Positions 40,892-50,114 of a stretch of 64,000 nt of DNA are shown here, in pieces (position 1 is the first letter of the stretch; every line of letters starts with the position of its first letter). The position numbers were made by a program, and so were the translations under genes. The notes under the pieces are model-generated. The model worked only from the letters and a program-made list of their open reading frames with translations, was not told the DNA's origin and ran no database searches. Origin of the DNA: Pseudomonas sp. PSB18. Its GTDB lineage: Bacteria > Pseudomonadota > Gammaproteobacteria > Pseudomonadales > Pseudomonadaceae. The stretch lies in NCBI RefSeq assembly GCF_014596565.1, contig NZ_NOIN01000009.1, forward strand, positions 124,001 through 188,000, read 5' to 3'.

Positions 40892-43800
40892 TCAGGCGTG
40901 AGGTTTAGGCTCGTGCTCTTTTTCCATTGGGGCGCGATGCGGTGTGACTTCTTCAGCTTCAGCGGAAGGCTGCGCTTCATCGGTCACCGGCGCCGATTCA
41001 ACCGGGGCTGGTTCGGCTGCGGTTTCAGTCACCGGGGCAGGGGATGCCTCGACCACTTCCACTGCTGGGGCCGGCTCAGCCGCACGGGCCTGGGCGGCAG
41101 CCTCTTCAGCTTCCTTCTGCAGACGCTCGGCTTCACGCTTGCGACGACGCACTTCGCGCGGATCGTTTGGCGCGCGACCGTTCGCTGTCAAGGCGCTGGC
41201 AGGTGCAGGCTCCTCGACTGGCGCCGGTGCTTCGGCAACCACGGGGGCTTCGATTACGGGTGCTGGCTCGACCACTGCTGGCTCGGCTGCCTTGACAGGC
41301 TCTGGCGTCGGCTCTGGCTCGACCACCGGCGCCGGTGCGGCAGGTTCCGGGTTCCAGTTGAACGCGGTCTGCTCTTCGCGCACAGGTGCCGCTGCTTTTT
41401 CCTCGGTGTCCGCTTCAACAGCCGTTTCAACGGCAGGTTCTGCAGCTACTACCGGCTGTTCGACAACCGGTGCAGGCTCGACGGCGGCTTCGGCTTCAGG
41501 CTGGGCCTCACGCGTCGGCGCCACTTCCACTTCTGGCGAAGCAGTCACTTCTACCGGGGTAGTGGCTTCGACCACTGGCGTTTCAACCGGCGCATTTTCC
41601 ACCGCAGCGGTAGCGCGTTCGGCCTGTTCATTGGCCTGGGCTTCGGCTGGGGCGCTGATGGTGCTGCTGGCAACGGCCGCAGTCACGGCCAGGCCGGCGG
41701 CCAGGTCTGCTGCGCTAGGCGCCTCGGTGGATTCGGACTCTTCCGAGCCTTCGATCACATTACCGTTGGCATCACGCTGACGCTCACGACGGTTGCTGCG
41801 ACGACGCTGGCCACGGGAACGGCGGCGTGGACGATCACCTTCGGCGTTGTCCTGGCCGTCTTCCTGCAGTTGCTCTTCGGCGTTCAGCACTTCTTCTTCG
41901 CTGGCAGCGGCGGCTTGCTCGGCGCGTGGTTGACGCTCTTCACGCGGAGGACGTGGTGCGCGCTCTTCGCGAGGCTGGCGGGCTGGACGCTCTTCAGCGG
42001 TGGCGGCAGCGGCCGGGGCGGCATCCAGAGGCTCGCGCAATTCGCGAACACGCTCTTCACGTTCGCCACGAGGCTTACGATCCTCACGCGGGGCGCGGGG
42101 TTGACGCTCTTCACGCGGCGGACGTGGAGCACGCTCTTCGCGGGCTACGGCCGGCACTTCCTCACGGGCTTCGCGAGGTTGGCGTTCTTCACGAGGTTCA
42201 CGTGGTGCGCGCTCTTCACGCGGGGCACGTTCTTCGCGCGGCTTGCGCTCTTCGTCACGACGGCCGTTGCGGTTACGGGTCTGCTGACGACCGTTACGGC
42301 GTTCTTCGTTGCGGGCAGGACGCTCGGTGGCGGCAGGCTTGGCAACCACGGCCGGTGCGGCAGGCTCTTCCTTGGTCGCGAACAGGCTGACCAGCGACTT
42401 CACCAGGCCCTTGAACAGGCTTGGCTCAGGCGCAGCAACCGGAGCCGGCGCCGGCGCGACGACTTCGGTCGGAACCGGAGCATTGGCACGGGCAGGAGCT
42501 GTCTTCACGGCGGCTTCCTGGCGAACCAGGGTGCGGGTGGCGGCAGCCGGCTGGACTTCTTCCACTTCGGCAGCGGCAGCGGCGATTTCGTAGCTGGACT
42601 GGTTGTTGTGGGCTTCCGGGCTGTCGTCGCGCAAGCGCTGGACTTCGAAGTGCGGCGTCTCGAGGTGATCGTTCGGCAGGATCACGATGCGTGCGCGGGT
42701 GCGCAGTTCGATCTTGGTGATCGAGTTGCGTTTTTCGTTGAGCAGGAACGCCGCCACCGGAATCGGCACCTGGGCGCGGACTTCAGCGGTGCGGTCTTTC
42801 AGGGCTTCTTCTTCGATCAGGCGCAGGATCGCCAGGGACAGCGACTCGACGTCACGGATGATGCCGGTGCCGTTGCAGCGTGGGCAGACGATGCCGCTGC
42901 TTTCGCCCAGGGACGGACGCAGGCGCTGACGGGACATTTCCAGCAGGCCGAAGCGCGAGATGCGACCGACCTGTACACGGGCGCGGTCGGCTTCCAGGCA
43001 CTCACGGACCTTTTCTTCCACGGCGCGCTGGTTCTTGGCCGGGGTCATGTCGATGAAGTCGATGACGATCAGGCCGCCGATGTCGCGCAGACGCAGCTGA
43101 CGGGCGATTTCCTCGGCCGCTTCAAGGTTGGTCTGCAGGGCGGTTTCTTCGATGTCGCTGCCTTTGGTGGCGCGCGCCGAGTTGATGTCGATGGACACCA
43201 GGGCTTCGGTCGGATCGATGACGATGGAACCGCCGGACGGCAGCTCGACGACGCGCTGGAAAGCGGTCTCGATCTGGCTTTCGATCTGGAAGCGGTTGAA
43301 CAGCGGAACGCTGTCTTCGTAGAGCTTGATCTTGCTGGCGTACTGCGGCATCACCTGGCGAATGAAGGTCAGGGCTTCGTCCTGGGCTTCGACGCTGTCG
43401 ATCAGCACTTCGCCGATGTCCTGGCGCAGGTAATCGCGGATGGCGCGGATGATGACGTTGCTTTCCTGGTAGATCAGGAACGGCGCGGAACGATCCAGCG
43501 AGGCTTCCTTGATGGCGGTCCACAGTTGCAGCAGGTAGTCGAGGTCCCACTGCATCTCTTCGCTGCTGCGGCCCAGGCCGGCAGTGCGCACGATCAGACC
43601 CATGTCGGCTGGGGCAACCAGGCCGTTGAGGGCTTCGCGCAGTTCATTGCGCTCTTCGCCTTCGATGCGGCGGGAGATGCCGCCGGCACGCGGGTTGTTC
43701 GGCATCAGGACCAGGTAACGGCCGGCCAGGCTGATGAAAGTGGTCAGGGCGGCGCCCTTGTTGCCACGTTCTTCTTTTTCGACCTGGACGATGACTTCCT

Positions 43801-44086
43801 GGCCTTCGCTCAGGACGTCCTTGATGTTGACGCGGCCTTCAGGGGCTTTCTTGAAGTATTCGCGGGAGATTTCTTTGAGGGGCAGGAAGCCGTGGCGCTC
43901 AGAGCCGAAATCGACAAAGGCAGCCTCAAGGCTTGGTTCGATGCGAGTAATCCGGCCTTTATAGATGTTGGCCTTCTTCTGCTCGCGTGCACCGGATTCG
44001 ATATCCAGGTCGTAGAGGCGCTGGCCGTCTACCAGTGCAACACGCAACTCTTCGGGTTGAGTTGCGTTAATCAGCATTCTTTTCAT
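40892..44086 (-). CDS. rne: Ribonuclease E
   Basis: A 1064-residue endoribonuclease. The catalytic half shows the S1 domain (~36-119), the magnesium-ligand aspartates D300 (VSIDINSAR) and D343 (VIDFIDM), and the zinc-link C401-P-R-C404 that holds the tetramer. The C-terminal half (~510-1064) is disordered: Arg/Glu-rich blocks, then Pro/Ala/Glu-rich repeats, the degradosome scaffold. The start ATG 44086 gives the family MKRMLINATQ; a longer frame was rejected. The gene has a leader of roughly 630 nt, a likely place for feedback control of its own mRNA. Confidence 0.97.
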   Translation of the reverse strand: MKRMLINATQPEELRVALVDGQRLYDLDIESGAREQKKANIYKGRITRIEPSLEAAFVDFGSERHGFLPLKEISREYFKKAPEGRVNIKDVLSEGQEVIVQVEKEERGNKGAALTTFISLAGRYLVLMPNNPRAGGISRRIEGEERNELREALNGLVAPADMGLIVRTAGLGRSSEEMQWDLDYLLQLWTAIKEASLDRSAPFLIYQESNVIIRAIRDYLRQDIGEVLIDSVEAQDEALTFIRQVMPQYASKIKLYEDSVPLFNRFQIESQIETAFQRVVELPSGGSIVIDPTEALVSIDINSARATKGSDIEETALQTNLEAAEEIARQLRLRDIGGLIVIDFIDMTPAKNQRAVEEKVRECLEADRARVQVGRISRFGLLEMSRQRLRPSLGESSGIVCPRCNGTGIIRDVESLSLAILRLIEEEALKDRTAEVRAQVPIPVAAFLLNEKRNSITKIELRTRARIVILPNDHLETPHFEVQRLRDDSPEAHNNQSSYEIAAAAAEVEEVQPAAATRTLVRQEAAVKTAPARANAPVPTEVVAPAPAPVAAPEPSLFKGLVKSLVSLFATKEEPAAPAVVAKPAATERPARNEERRNGRQQTRNRNGRRDEERKPREERAPREERAPREPREERQPREAREEVPAVAREERAPRPPREERQPRAPREDRKPRGEREERVRELREPLDAAPAAAATAEERPARQPREERAPRPPREERQPRAEQAAAASEEEVLNAEEQLQEDGQDNAEGDRPRRRSRGQRRRSNRRERQRDANGNVIEGSEESESTEAPSAADLAAGLAVTAAVASSTISAPAEAQANEQAERATAAVENAPVETPVVEATTPVEVTASPEVEVAPTREAQPEAEAAVEPAPVVEQPVVAAEPAVETAVEADTEEKAAAPVREEQTAFNWNPEPAAPAPVVEPEPTPEPVKAAEPAVVEPAPVIEAPVVAEAPAPVEEPAPASALTANGRAPNDPREVRRRKREAERLQKEAEEAAAQARAAEPAPAVEVVEASPAPVTETAAEPAPVESAPVTDEAQPSAEAEEVTPHRAPMEKEHEPKPHA

Positions 44087-44718
44087 GTAGTACCGTCGGT
44101 TTCCGGGCTGCCGGAAACGGCGTTCGGCACACACGACTTCTCACGGTCGGTGTCAGGTGCGTCATGGAAGTGGCTGACCACTCCAGTGTCCAGCGAGTTC
44201 GGCCCAATGATGGCGAAGTCGCGACGGACGCGTCCTGCTTGCTGGTACTCAAGCACTCAGTCAGGAGGAGGAATCAACCGGCGTCTGTGGACGAGATGAA
44301 GCGTCTGAAACAAGCCTAGTGCTACACAGTCCGACGGTTGTACATCTCCACCCTACACGTATCCCTGATAATTCGGGTGCTGCCGCGCGCAGAATCCGCA
44401 GCGGGTTGGCATTTACCGTGAGCTCCGGAAAGGGGAGGTCACGCATCATGGCTAATTAGGCGTTGTTTCCGAAGCTTTCGCCCGGGGTCGTTCGCAACTG
44501 ACTGCACTTTGTGAACTGGCCGTGAATGTGGCGCGCAAGGCGAGTGAAAACTCTGCTTTGCTGCGTATTTCAGGCCTCATGTCACCTGCGCTCGTTACAC
44601 CTGCAAACTCTACCGAATCGTGGCAAAAGCCCCGTAGGACGGCCTCTCGTCCTCGTGAATTGCGTTGGTCAGGGCCGGTTTTTGACCGTTAGTCCGCTGT
44701 CCAGCCACTTTTGGCGGC
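44087..44718 (-). promoter_or_regulatory. Long 5' leader of rne
   Basis: If the promoter at 44726-44754 is used, transcription starts near 44719 and the untranslated leader is about 630 nt. No convincing gene lies in it on either strand. In E. coli the rne leader is a structured autoregulatory element cut by RNase E itself; this one is longer and not obviously similar in sequence. Confidence 0.6.
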
Positions 44719-44725
44719 GTTCGCG

Positions 44726-44754
44726 ACTATAGCAGCAATGATTAAGTGCTTCAA
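44726..44754 (-). promoter_or_regulatory. Sigma-70 promoter for rne
   Basis: Read leftward, TTGAAG (44754-44749) and TATAGT (44731-44726) are separated by exactly 17 nt. Confidence 0.7.
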
Positions 44755-44783
44755 TTCCATAAAAAATTGTTATGATCGCCGCC

Positions 44784-45740
44784 ATGACGACTACTGCCCC
44801 TTCGACCCCGAGCGTTCAACTGCTCGAGGTCTCGCCGGAATATGCCGGCCAACGAATCGATAACTTCCTTCTCGCCCGGCTCAAGGGTGTGCCCAAGACC
44901 TTGATTTATCGCATTTTGCGCAAGGGCGAGGTGCGGGTGAACAAAGGCCGGATCAAGCCGGAGTACAAGCTCCAGGCTGGCGATATCGTGCGCGTGCCGC
45001 CGGTTCGCGTGCCCGAGCGCGATGAGCCGGTGCCTGTTGCCCAAGGGCTGCTGCAGCGTCTGGAAGACTCGATTATCTACGAAGACAAAGCGCTGATTGT
45101 GATCAACAAGCCCGCAGGCATCGCGGTTCACGGCGGCAGCGGCCTGGATTTCGGCGTGATCGAAGCCTTTCGTCAGTTGCGTCCGGACGCCAAGGAGCTG
45201 GAGTTGGTCCATCGCCTGGATCGCGACACCTCCGGGCTGCTGATGATCGCCAAGAAACGCAGCATGTTGCGCCATTTGCACGAGCAATTGCGCGGTGACG
45301 GCATCGACAAGCGCTACATGGCGCTGGTACGAGGTCATTGGGCGACGTCGATCAAGCAGGTCCGCGCACCGTTGCTCAAGAGCAACCTGCGCTCCGGCGA
45401 GCGCATGGTCGAGGTCAACGACGAGGGCAAGGACGCGCTCACCGTGTTCAAGGTGCTGCGGCGTTTCGGCGACTTCGCCACCATGGTCGAGGCCAAGCCG
45501 GTGACCGGTCGTACCCATCAGATTCGAGTCCATACGTTGCATGCTGGCCATTGCATCGCCGGTGACCCCAAATACGGGGACGACGATTTCACTCGGGAGA
45601 TCCGGGAATTGGGCGGAAAACGCCTGTTTCTGCATGCCTATATGCTCACGGTGCCGCTGCCTGATGGGGGTGAGCTGAAGTTGCAGGCACCCGTGGACGC
45701 CATGTGGGCCAAGACTGTGGAGCGATTGAGTGCATCCTGA
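44784..45740 (+). CDS. rluC: 23S rRNA pseudouridine synthase RluC
   Basis: A 318-residue protein with an N-terminal S4 domain (YAGQRIDNFLLARLKGVPKT) and the RluA/C catalytic motif HRLDRDTSGLL, in which the second Asp is the nucleophile. It modifies three uridines in 23S rRNA helices near the peptidyl-transferase centre. ATG 44784 is favoured over ATG 44772 by comparison with the family. No Shine-Dalgarno is visible. It is divergent from rne, and its stop lies inside the next gene. Confidence 0.95.
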   Translation: MTTTAPSTPSVQLLEVSPEYAGQRIDNFLLARLKGVPKTLIYRILRKGEVRVNKGRIKPEYKLQAGDIVRVPPVRVPERDEPVPVAQGLLQRLEDSIIYEDKALIVINKPAGIAVHGGSGLDFGVIEAFRQLRPDAKELELVHRLDRDTSGLLMIAKKRSMLRHLHEQLRGDGIDKRYMALVRGHWATSIKQVRAPLLKSNLRSGERMVEVNDEGKDALTVFKVLRRFGDFATMVEAKPVTGRTHQIRVHTLHAGHCIAGDPKYGDDDFTREIRELGGKRLFLHAYMLTVPLPDGGELKLQAPVDAMWAKTVERLSAS

Positions 45741-46392
45741 CTACAAGCTCCTGATCTTCGATTGGGACGGCACTCTGGCCAATTCAATCGGTCGGATCGT
45801 GGAGTCGATGCATGTCGCGTCCGATCTTACGGGTTTTGCCAGGCGCGATGACTTCGCGGTAAAAGGCATCATCGGTCTCGGATTGCCGGAAGCGATTCGC
45901 AGCCTGTATCCAGAGATCGATGACGAAGCGCTGGTGGTTTTTCGCCAGCATTATGCTGACCACTACATTGCCCTGGAGGCGGAGCCGTCGCCCTTGTTCG
46001 AGGGCGTGGCAGATACGCTCGGGGCGTTGCGGGCGGAGGGCTATCATCTCGCTGTTGCCACCGGGAAGGCCCGTCGCGGACTGGATCGGGTGCTGAAGGC
46101 TCATGGTTGGGATGATTATTTTGATATCACCCGCGCCGCCGACGAGACCGCCAGCAAGCCGCACCCGCTGATGCTCGAGCAGATCCTGGCGCATTGCGAG
46201 GTGCGCCCGGAGCAGGCGCTGATGGTGGGGGATTCGTCGTTCGATCTGCAGATGGCCCGCAATGCCGGCATGGGCTCGGTGGCTGTCAGCTACGGCGCGC
46301 AGACAATCGAGGCCCTGAAGGCATTCGAGCCGCGACTGGCGATTGATCATTTTCCTGAGTTGCACGCCTGGCTGAGCCGGCACACCGATTAA
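45730..46392 (+). CDS. HAD-family phosphatase
   Basis: A 220-residue HAD hydrolase, phosphoglycolate-phosphatase-like. Motif I FDWDGT holds the nucleophile Asp11 and the acid/base Asp13; motif II lies in VATGKAR, the lysine is in TASKPHP, and motif IV is GDSSFD. It starts at GTG 45730, overlapping rluC by 11 nt, with GGAG 7 nt upstream. Substrate unknown. Confidence 0.92.
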   Translation: MHPDYKLLIFDWDGTLANSIGRIVESMHVASDLTGFARRDDFAVKGIIGLGLPEAIRSLYPEIDDEALVVFRQHYADHYIALEAEPSPLFEGVADTLGALRAEGYHLAVATGKARRGLDRVLKAHGWDDYFDITRAADETASKPHPLMLEQILAHCEVRPEQALMVGDSSFDLQMARNAGMGSVAVSYGAQTIEALKAFEPRLAIDHFPELHAWLSRHTD

Positions 46393-46412
46393 TTTTGTTG
46401 AAGGATGCAAGT

Positions 46413-47402
46413 ATGACCGATGAATGGAAGGCACCGGCCAAGGCAAGCGCTGACAACGGTGACGACAAGAGCTGGAAGTTGCTGGAAAAGACCCTGCTGG
46501 CCGGGGTGGAGGAACAGCGTCGCGCGCGCCGCTGGGGCATCTTCTTCAAGTGCCTGGTCTTTATTTATCTTTTCGTCGGGCTGGGGGTCATTATCCAGGC
46601 GATCGATATGAAGAAGAATCCCGGTAGCGGTTCGGCCTACACGGCGGTGATCGATATCGAAGGCATGATCGCGGACAAGGAGGCGGCCAGCGCGGATAAC
46701 ATTATCGGCAGTTTGCGGGCCGCATTCGAGGATTCGAAAGTCAAAGGGGTGGTGCTGCGCATCAATAGTCCGGGCGGCAGCCCGGTGCAGGCGGGCTACG
46801 TCTATGACGAGATCGTTCGCTTGCGTGCGGCGCATCCGGACATCAAGGTCTATGCAGTGATCGCCGACCTTGGCGCTTCCGGTGCCTATTACATTGCCAG
46901 TGCGGCGGATCAGGTCTATGCCGACAAGGCCAGCCTGGTGGGGTCCATTGGTGTGACCGCCGCCGGTTATGGCTTCGTCGAGACTCTGGACAAGCTCGGC
47001 ATCGAGCGTCGGGTCTACACCGCCGGTGAGCATAAGTCCTTTCTCGATCCTTTCCAGCCGCAGAAGCCAGAAGAAACCGCTTTCTGGCAAGGCGTGCTCG
47101 ATACGACCCACAAACAGTTCATCGCCAGCGTCAAGAAAGGCCGGGGTGACCGGCTCAAGGACAAGGAGCACCCGGAGCTATTCTCCGGTCTGGTCTGGTC
47201 TGGAGAGCAGGCGTTGTCCCTGGGCTTGATCGATGGCTTGGGCAGTGCCAGTTCGGTGGCACGGGACGTGATCGGTGAGAAGGAGTTGGTGGACTTCACC
47301 GTCGAGGAGTCGCCGCTCGATCGTTTCTCGAAGAAGCTGGGGGCGAGCATTGCCGAGCGCCTGGCGATGTGGATGGGGTTCCAGGGCCCGGCATTGCGCT
47401 AG
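46413..47402 (+). CDS. sppA: Signal peptide peptidase SppA (S49 family)
   Basis: A 329-residue S49 peptidase with one N-terminal transmembrane helix (~45-65). The conserved RINSPGG and LGASGAYYIASAAD (catalytic serine) motifs are followed by LVGSIGV. Length fits the short SppA form with one catalytic domain. It degrades residual signal peptides in the membrane. ATG 46413 has AAGGA upstream; the in-frame TTG at 46395 is less likely. Confidence 0.92.
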   Translation: MTDEWKAPAKASADNGDDKSWKLLEKTLLAGVEEQRRARRWGIFFKCLVFIYLFVGLGVIIQAIDMKKNPGSGSAYTAVIDIEGMIADKEAASADNIIGSLRAAFEDSKVKGVVLRINSPGGSPVQAGYVYDEIVRLRAAHPDIKVYAVIADLGASGAYYIASAADQVYADKASLVGSIGVTAAGYGFVETLDKLGIERRVYTAGEHKSFLDPFQPQKPEETAFWQGVLDTTHKQFIASVKKGRGDRLKDKEHPELFSGLVWSGEQALSLGLIDGLGSASSVARDVIGEKELVDFTVEESPLDRFSKKLGASIAERLAMWMGFQGPALR

Positions 47403-47407
47403 TCCGA

Positions 47408-47986
47408 TCAGGGTATCTGCACGCCCTCTGCCAGCAACATATCCACAAGGCGGATCAGGGGCAGGCCGATCAGGCTGGTGGCGTCGGGGCCTTCGGTGCT
47501 CTGGAACAGGCTTACGCCCAGGCCCTCGGCCTTGAAACTGCCGGCGCAATCATAAGGCTGCTCGGTCCGCAGGTAGCGTTCGACCCGTTCCGGGTCGAGC
47601 GTGCGCATGTTGACGGTAAAAGGCACGCAATCGACCTGGCAGGCGCCGGTCTGGCTGTTGAGCAATGCCAGGCCGGTGAGAAATGTGACTTGGGCCCCGC
47701 TGGCGGCCAGCAGTTGTTCGCGGGCATTTTCGAAGGTGTGGGGTTTGCCGAGGATGCGCTCGCCGAGCACGGCGACCTGGTCCGAGCCGATGATCAGGTG
47801 TTCCGGGTGGCTCCCGGCCAATGCCAGGGCTTTTTCCCGGGCCAGGCGTTTTACCAGTTCCTGGGCGGGTTCGCCGGGGCGTTGGCTTTCGTCGATATCC
47901 GGCGAGCTGCAGACGAATGGTAGCCCTAGGCGGGTGAGCAATTCCCGGCGGTAGACCGAGCTGGAGGCAAGTAATAAAGGCAGCAT
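47408..47986 (-). CDS. Maf-like nucleotide pyrophosphatase (YceF type)
   Basis: A 192-residue Maf protein: N-terminal LLLASSSVYRRELL and the IIGSDQVAVLG motif with the conserved Asp. YceF-type Maf proteins hydrolyse 7-methyl-GTP and similar nucleotides. ATG 47986 has GGAG six bases upstream; ATG 47992 is possible. It converges on sppA with only 5 nt between the stops and is separated from yceD by the palindrome at 48015. Confidence 0.9.
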   Translation of the reverse strand: MLPLLLASSSVYRRELLTRLGLPFVCSSPDIDESQRPGEPAQELVKRLAREKALALAGSHPEHLIIGSDQVAVLGERILGKPHTFENAREQLLAASGAQVTFLTGLALLNSQTGACQVDCVPFTVNMRTLDPERVERYLRTEQPYDCAGSFKAEGLGVSLFQSTEGPDATSLIGLPLIRLVDMLLAEGVQIP

Positions 47987-48014
47987 GGGCATCTCCAAAA
48001 GTCAGGGCTGAATT

Positions 48015-48180
48015 CTAGCGTCCTGTCTCGGAAATAAGCTGTTCATTTTTGGCGGCGTCTTGGGTGCCCGGCCGGCGTTGCCATTCCTCGCCATAGCCCT
48101 GCTATGACTCGTCGCGGCGCCTTGGCCGAACACCCAAGCCACTCGCCAAACGAGAACGTATTTCCGAGACAGGACGCTAG
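48015..48180. mobile_element. MITE-like 166-bp palindromic element
   Basis: Perfect 22-bp terminal inverted repeats, CTAGCGTCCTGTCTCGGAAA plus TA at 48015-48036 and the complement at 48159-48180. The interior is also largely self-complementary (CTTGGGTG with CACCCAAG, central CATAG with CTATG), so the whole element can fold into one hairpin. It has no coding capacity. It lies between the divergent maf and yceD genes. It looks like a non-autonomous miniature element; no transposase is encoded in the window. Confidence 0.7.
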
Positions 48181-48216
48181 CGAGGTGCGCAAGTGACGGG
48201 CAGGGCTGAATTTCCT

Positions 48217-48244
48217 TTGACATGGGCGGGGGCATCCCTATAAT
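48217..48244 (+). promoter_or_regulatory. Consensus sigma-70 promoter of the yceD-rpmF-plsX operon
   Basis: TTGACA at 48217-48222 and TATAAT at 48239-48244 both match consensus exactly; the spacer is 16 nt. The ATG of yceD starts only 10 nt after the -10 box, so the transcript should have almost no leader. Confidence 0.85.
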
Positions 48245-48253
48245 GCTGCGCCT

Positions 48254-48781
48254 ATGTTGAATGACCCGATTCCACCTCACGTTGACCCGCGCAAATTGGC
48301 TGATCGTGGCACCACCCTTCAAGGTGAACTGCTGCTGGCCGATTTGAAGAGACTCTGCGACCCGCTTTCCGATGATGTCGGTACGGTCCAGGCCAAATTC
48401 GTTTTTGAACGAGATGAACGTAAATCTGTGGTGATCCACAGCTTTATCGACACTGAAGTCAAAATGGTTTGCCAGCGTTGTCTTGAGCTGGTCACCCTGC
48501 CGATCCACAGCGAATGCAGTTACGCCGTGGTGAAGGAGGGTGCGAATACCCAGTCGTTGCCGAAAGGTTATGACGTGCTGGAACTGGGCGAAGATCCATT
48601 GGATCTGCAGTCACTGATCGAGGAGGAGCTTCTGCTCGCCTTGCCCATTGTGCCTGCTCATCATCCGGAAGAATGCCAGCAGCCGGCGGGAGCAGATGAG
48701 CCCGAACCGAGCGAGGACGAGGTAACGCGGTCCAACCCGTTCAGTGTATTGGCGCAGTTAAAGCGTGACCCAAACGTTTAG
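48254..48781 (+). CDS. yceD: YceD/DUF177 protein (23S rRNA accumulation protein)
   Basis: A 175-residue acidic protein with the DUF177 features: CQRCLELV near residue 76, a downstream LELGEDPLDLQSLIEEELLL block and a HHPEEC segment. It supports 23S rRNA accumulation and is nearly always upstream of rpmF. No ribosome-binding site is present; the mRNA appears leaderless (see promoter). rpmF follows 13 nt later. Confidence 0.92.
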   Translation: MLNDPIPPHVDPRKLADRGTTLQGELLLADLKRLCDPLSDDVGTVQAKFVFERDERKSVVIHSFIDTEVKMVCQRCLELVTLPIHSECSYAVVKEGANTQSLPKGYDVLELGEDPLDLQSLIEEELLLALPIVPAHHPEECQQPAGADEPEPSEDEVTRSNPFSVLAQLKRDPNV

Positions 48782-48794
48782 GAGTTAATCAATT

Positions 48795-48977
48795 ATGGCT
48801 GTTCAGCAGAACAAAAAATCCCGCTCTGCCCGTGACATGCGCCGTTCGCACGACGCTCTCGAGGCTAGCACCCTGTCTGTAGAAAAAACCACAGGTGAAG
48901 TTCACCTGCGTCACCACGTATCGCCAGAAGGCGTATACCGTGGTCGTAAAGTGATCGACAAGGGCGCTGACGAGTAA
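48795..48977 (+). CDS. rpmF: Ribosomal protein L32
   Basis: A 60-residue basic protein beginning [20 protein letters not shown], the standard bacterial L32 N-terminus, with [11 protein letters not shown] near the end. It has no cysteines, so it is the zinc-independent form. It lies between yceD and plsX in the usual order. Confidence 0.98.
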
Positions 48978-48980
48978 TCC

Positions 48981-49991
48981 TTGTCCGCTCAAGTCATCGC
49001 AATTGACGCAATGGGCGGGGACTTCGGTCCCCGCAGCATTGTTCAGGCCAGTCTTGCTTGCCTGAATGCAACGCCCTCGCTCCATCTGACCCTCGTCGGT
49101 CAACCCTCCCTTCTTGAAGAAATGCTCGGCAGCCAAGCGGCTGCGGATCGCGCGCGCCTGACGATTGCCCCGGCGTCCGAAGTCATCACCATGGACGAAA
49201 AACCGGCCCAGGCGTTGCGCAGCAAGCCTGACGCGTCGATGCGGGTGGCCCTTGAGCTGCTGCGCGACGGCAAGGTCCAGGCCTGTGTCAGTGCCGGGAA
49301 TACCGGGGCGCTGATGGCGCTGTCGCGCTACGTGCTCAAAACTCTGCCAGGCATCGATCGGCCGGCGATGGTCGCGGCAATTCCGACCCGCAGGGGTTTT
49401 TGCCAATTGCTTGACCTGGGGGCCAATGTCGATTGCAGCGCCGAGCACCTGCTGCAATTTGCGGTGATGGGCTCGGTGGCGGCCGAAACCCTGGGTATCG
49501 CGCGGCCTCGCGTGGCGCTGCTGAACATCGGAACCGAAGACATCAAGGGTAACCAGCAAGTCAAGCTGGCCGCCACGTTGCTGCAGGGCGCGCGCGGAAT
49601 CAACTACGTCGGTTTCGTCGAGGGTGACGGTGTGTACCGGGGCGAGGCGGACGTGGTGGTGTGTGACGGCTTCGTCGGCAACATCCTGCTCAAGTCCAGC
49701 GAAGGCCTGGCAACCATGATCGGCGAGCGGATCGAGAGCCTGTTCCGGCAGAGCCTGGCCTCGCGGGTGGTGGGGGCCCTGGCGTTGCCCTTGATGCGTC
49801 GCCTGCAGGCTGACCTGGCGCCGGCGCGGCATAACGGGGCCAGTTTTCTCGGGCTGCAGGGTATCGTGATCAAGAGTCATGGTTCGGCAGGGGTGCAAGG
49901 CTTTCAAAGCGCTATCAACCGGGCCGTGATCGAAGTCCAGGAAAACCTGCCCGAGCGCCTTCATGGTCGCCTCGAGGATTTGTTAACTTAG
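48981..49991 (+). CDS. plsX: Phosphate acyltransferase PlsX
   Basis: A 336-residue enzyme that converts acyl-ACP to acyl-phosphate at the start of phospholipid synthesis. The N-terminal VIAIDAMGGDFGP motif and the CDGFVGNILLKSSEG segment (~residue 226) are characteristic. The start is a TTG 3 nt after the rpmF stop; this gives the family N-terminus (SAQVIAIDAMGGD) and no ATG is available nearby. It links ribosome, lipid and fatty acid genes in one operon. Confidence 0.94.
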   Translation: MSAQVIAIDAMGGDFGPRSIVQASLACLNATPSLHLTLVGQPSLLEEMLGSQAAADRARLTIAPASEVITMDEKPAQALRSKPDASMRVALELLRDGKVQACVSAGNTGALMALSRYVLKTLPGIDRPAMVAAIPTRRGFCQLLDLGANVDCSAEHLLQFAVMGSVAAETLGIARPRVALLNIGTEDIKGNQQVKLAATLLQGARGINYVGFVEGDGVYRGEADVVVCDGFVGNILLKSSEGLATMIGERIESLFRQSLASRVVGALALPLMRRLQADLAPARHNGASFLGLQGIVIKSHGSAGVQGFQSAINRAVIEVQENLPERLHGRLEDLLT

Positions 49992-50114
49992 GCGTTTTCG
50001 TCCGACAATGCTTAAATGTGACCGGTCGGTTCAACCCGCCATCCAACTGTCAGTTTCCTAGCGCCCCACGGGGCGTCAATTTTTGACGACAAGATCATTA
50101 GGGGCTTTGTTTTC

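Noticed and set aside
40886..44299. 1137-codon plus-strand open frame
   Set aside because: It is the antisense of rne; the minus-strand product shows all RNase E catalytic residues, and the long shadow frame comes from the codon bias of its disordered region.
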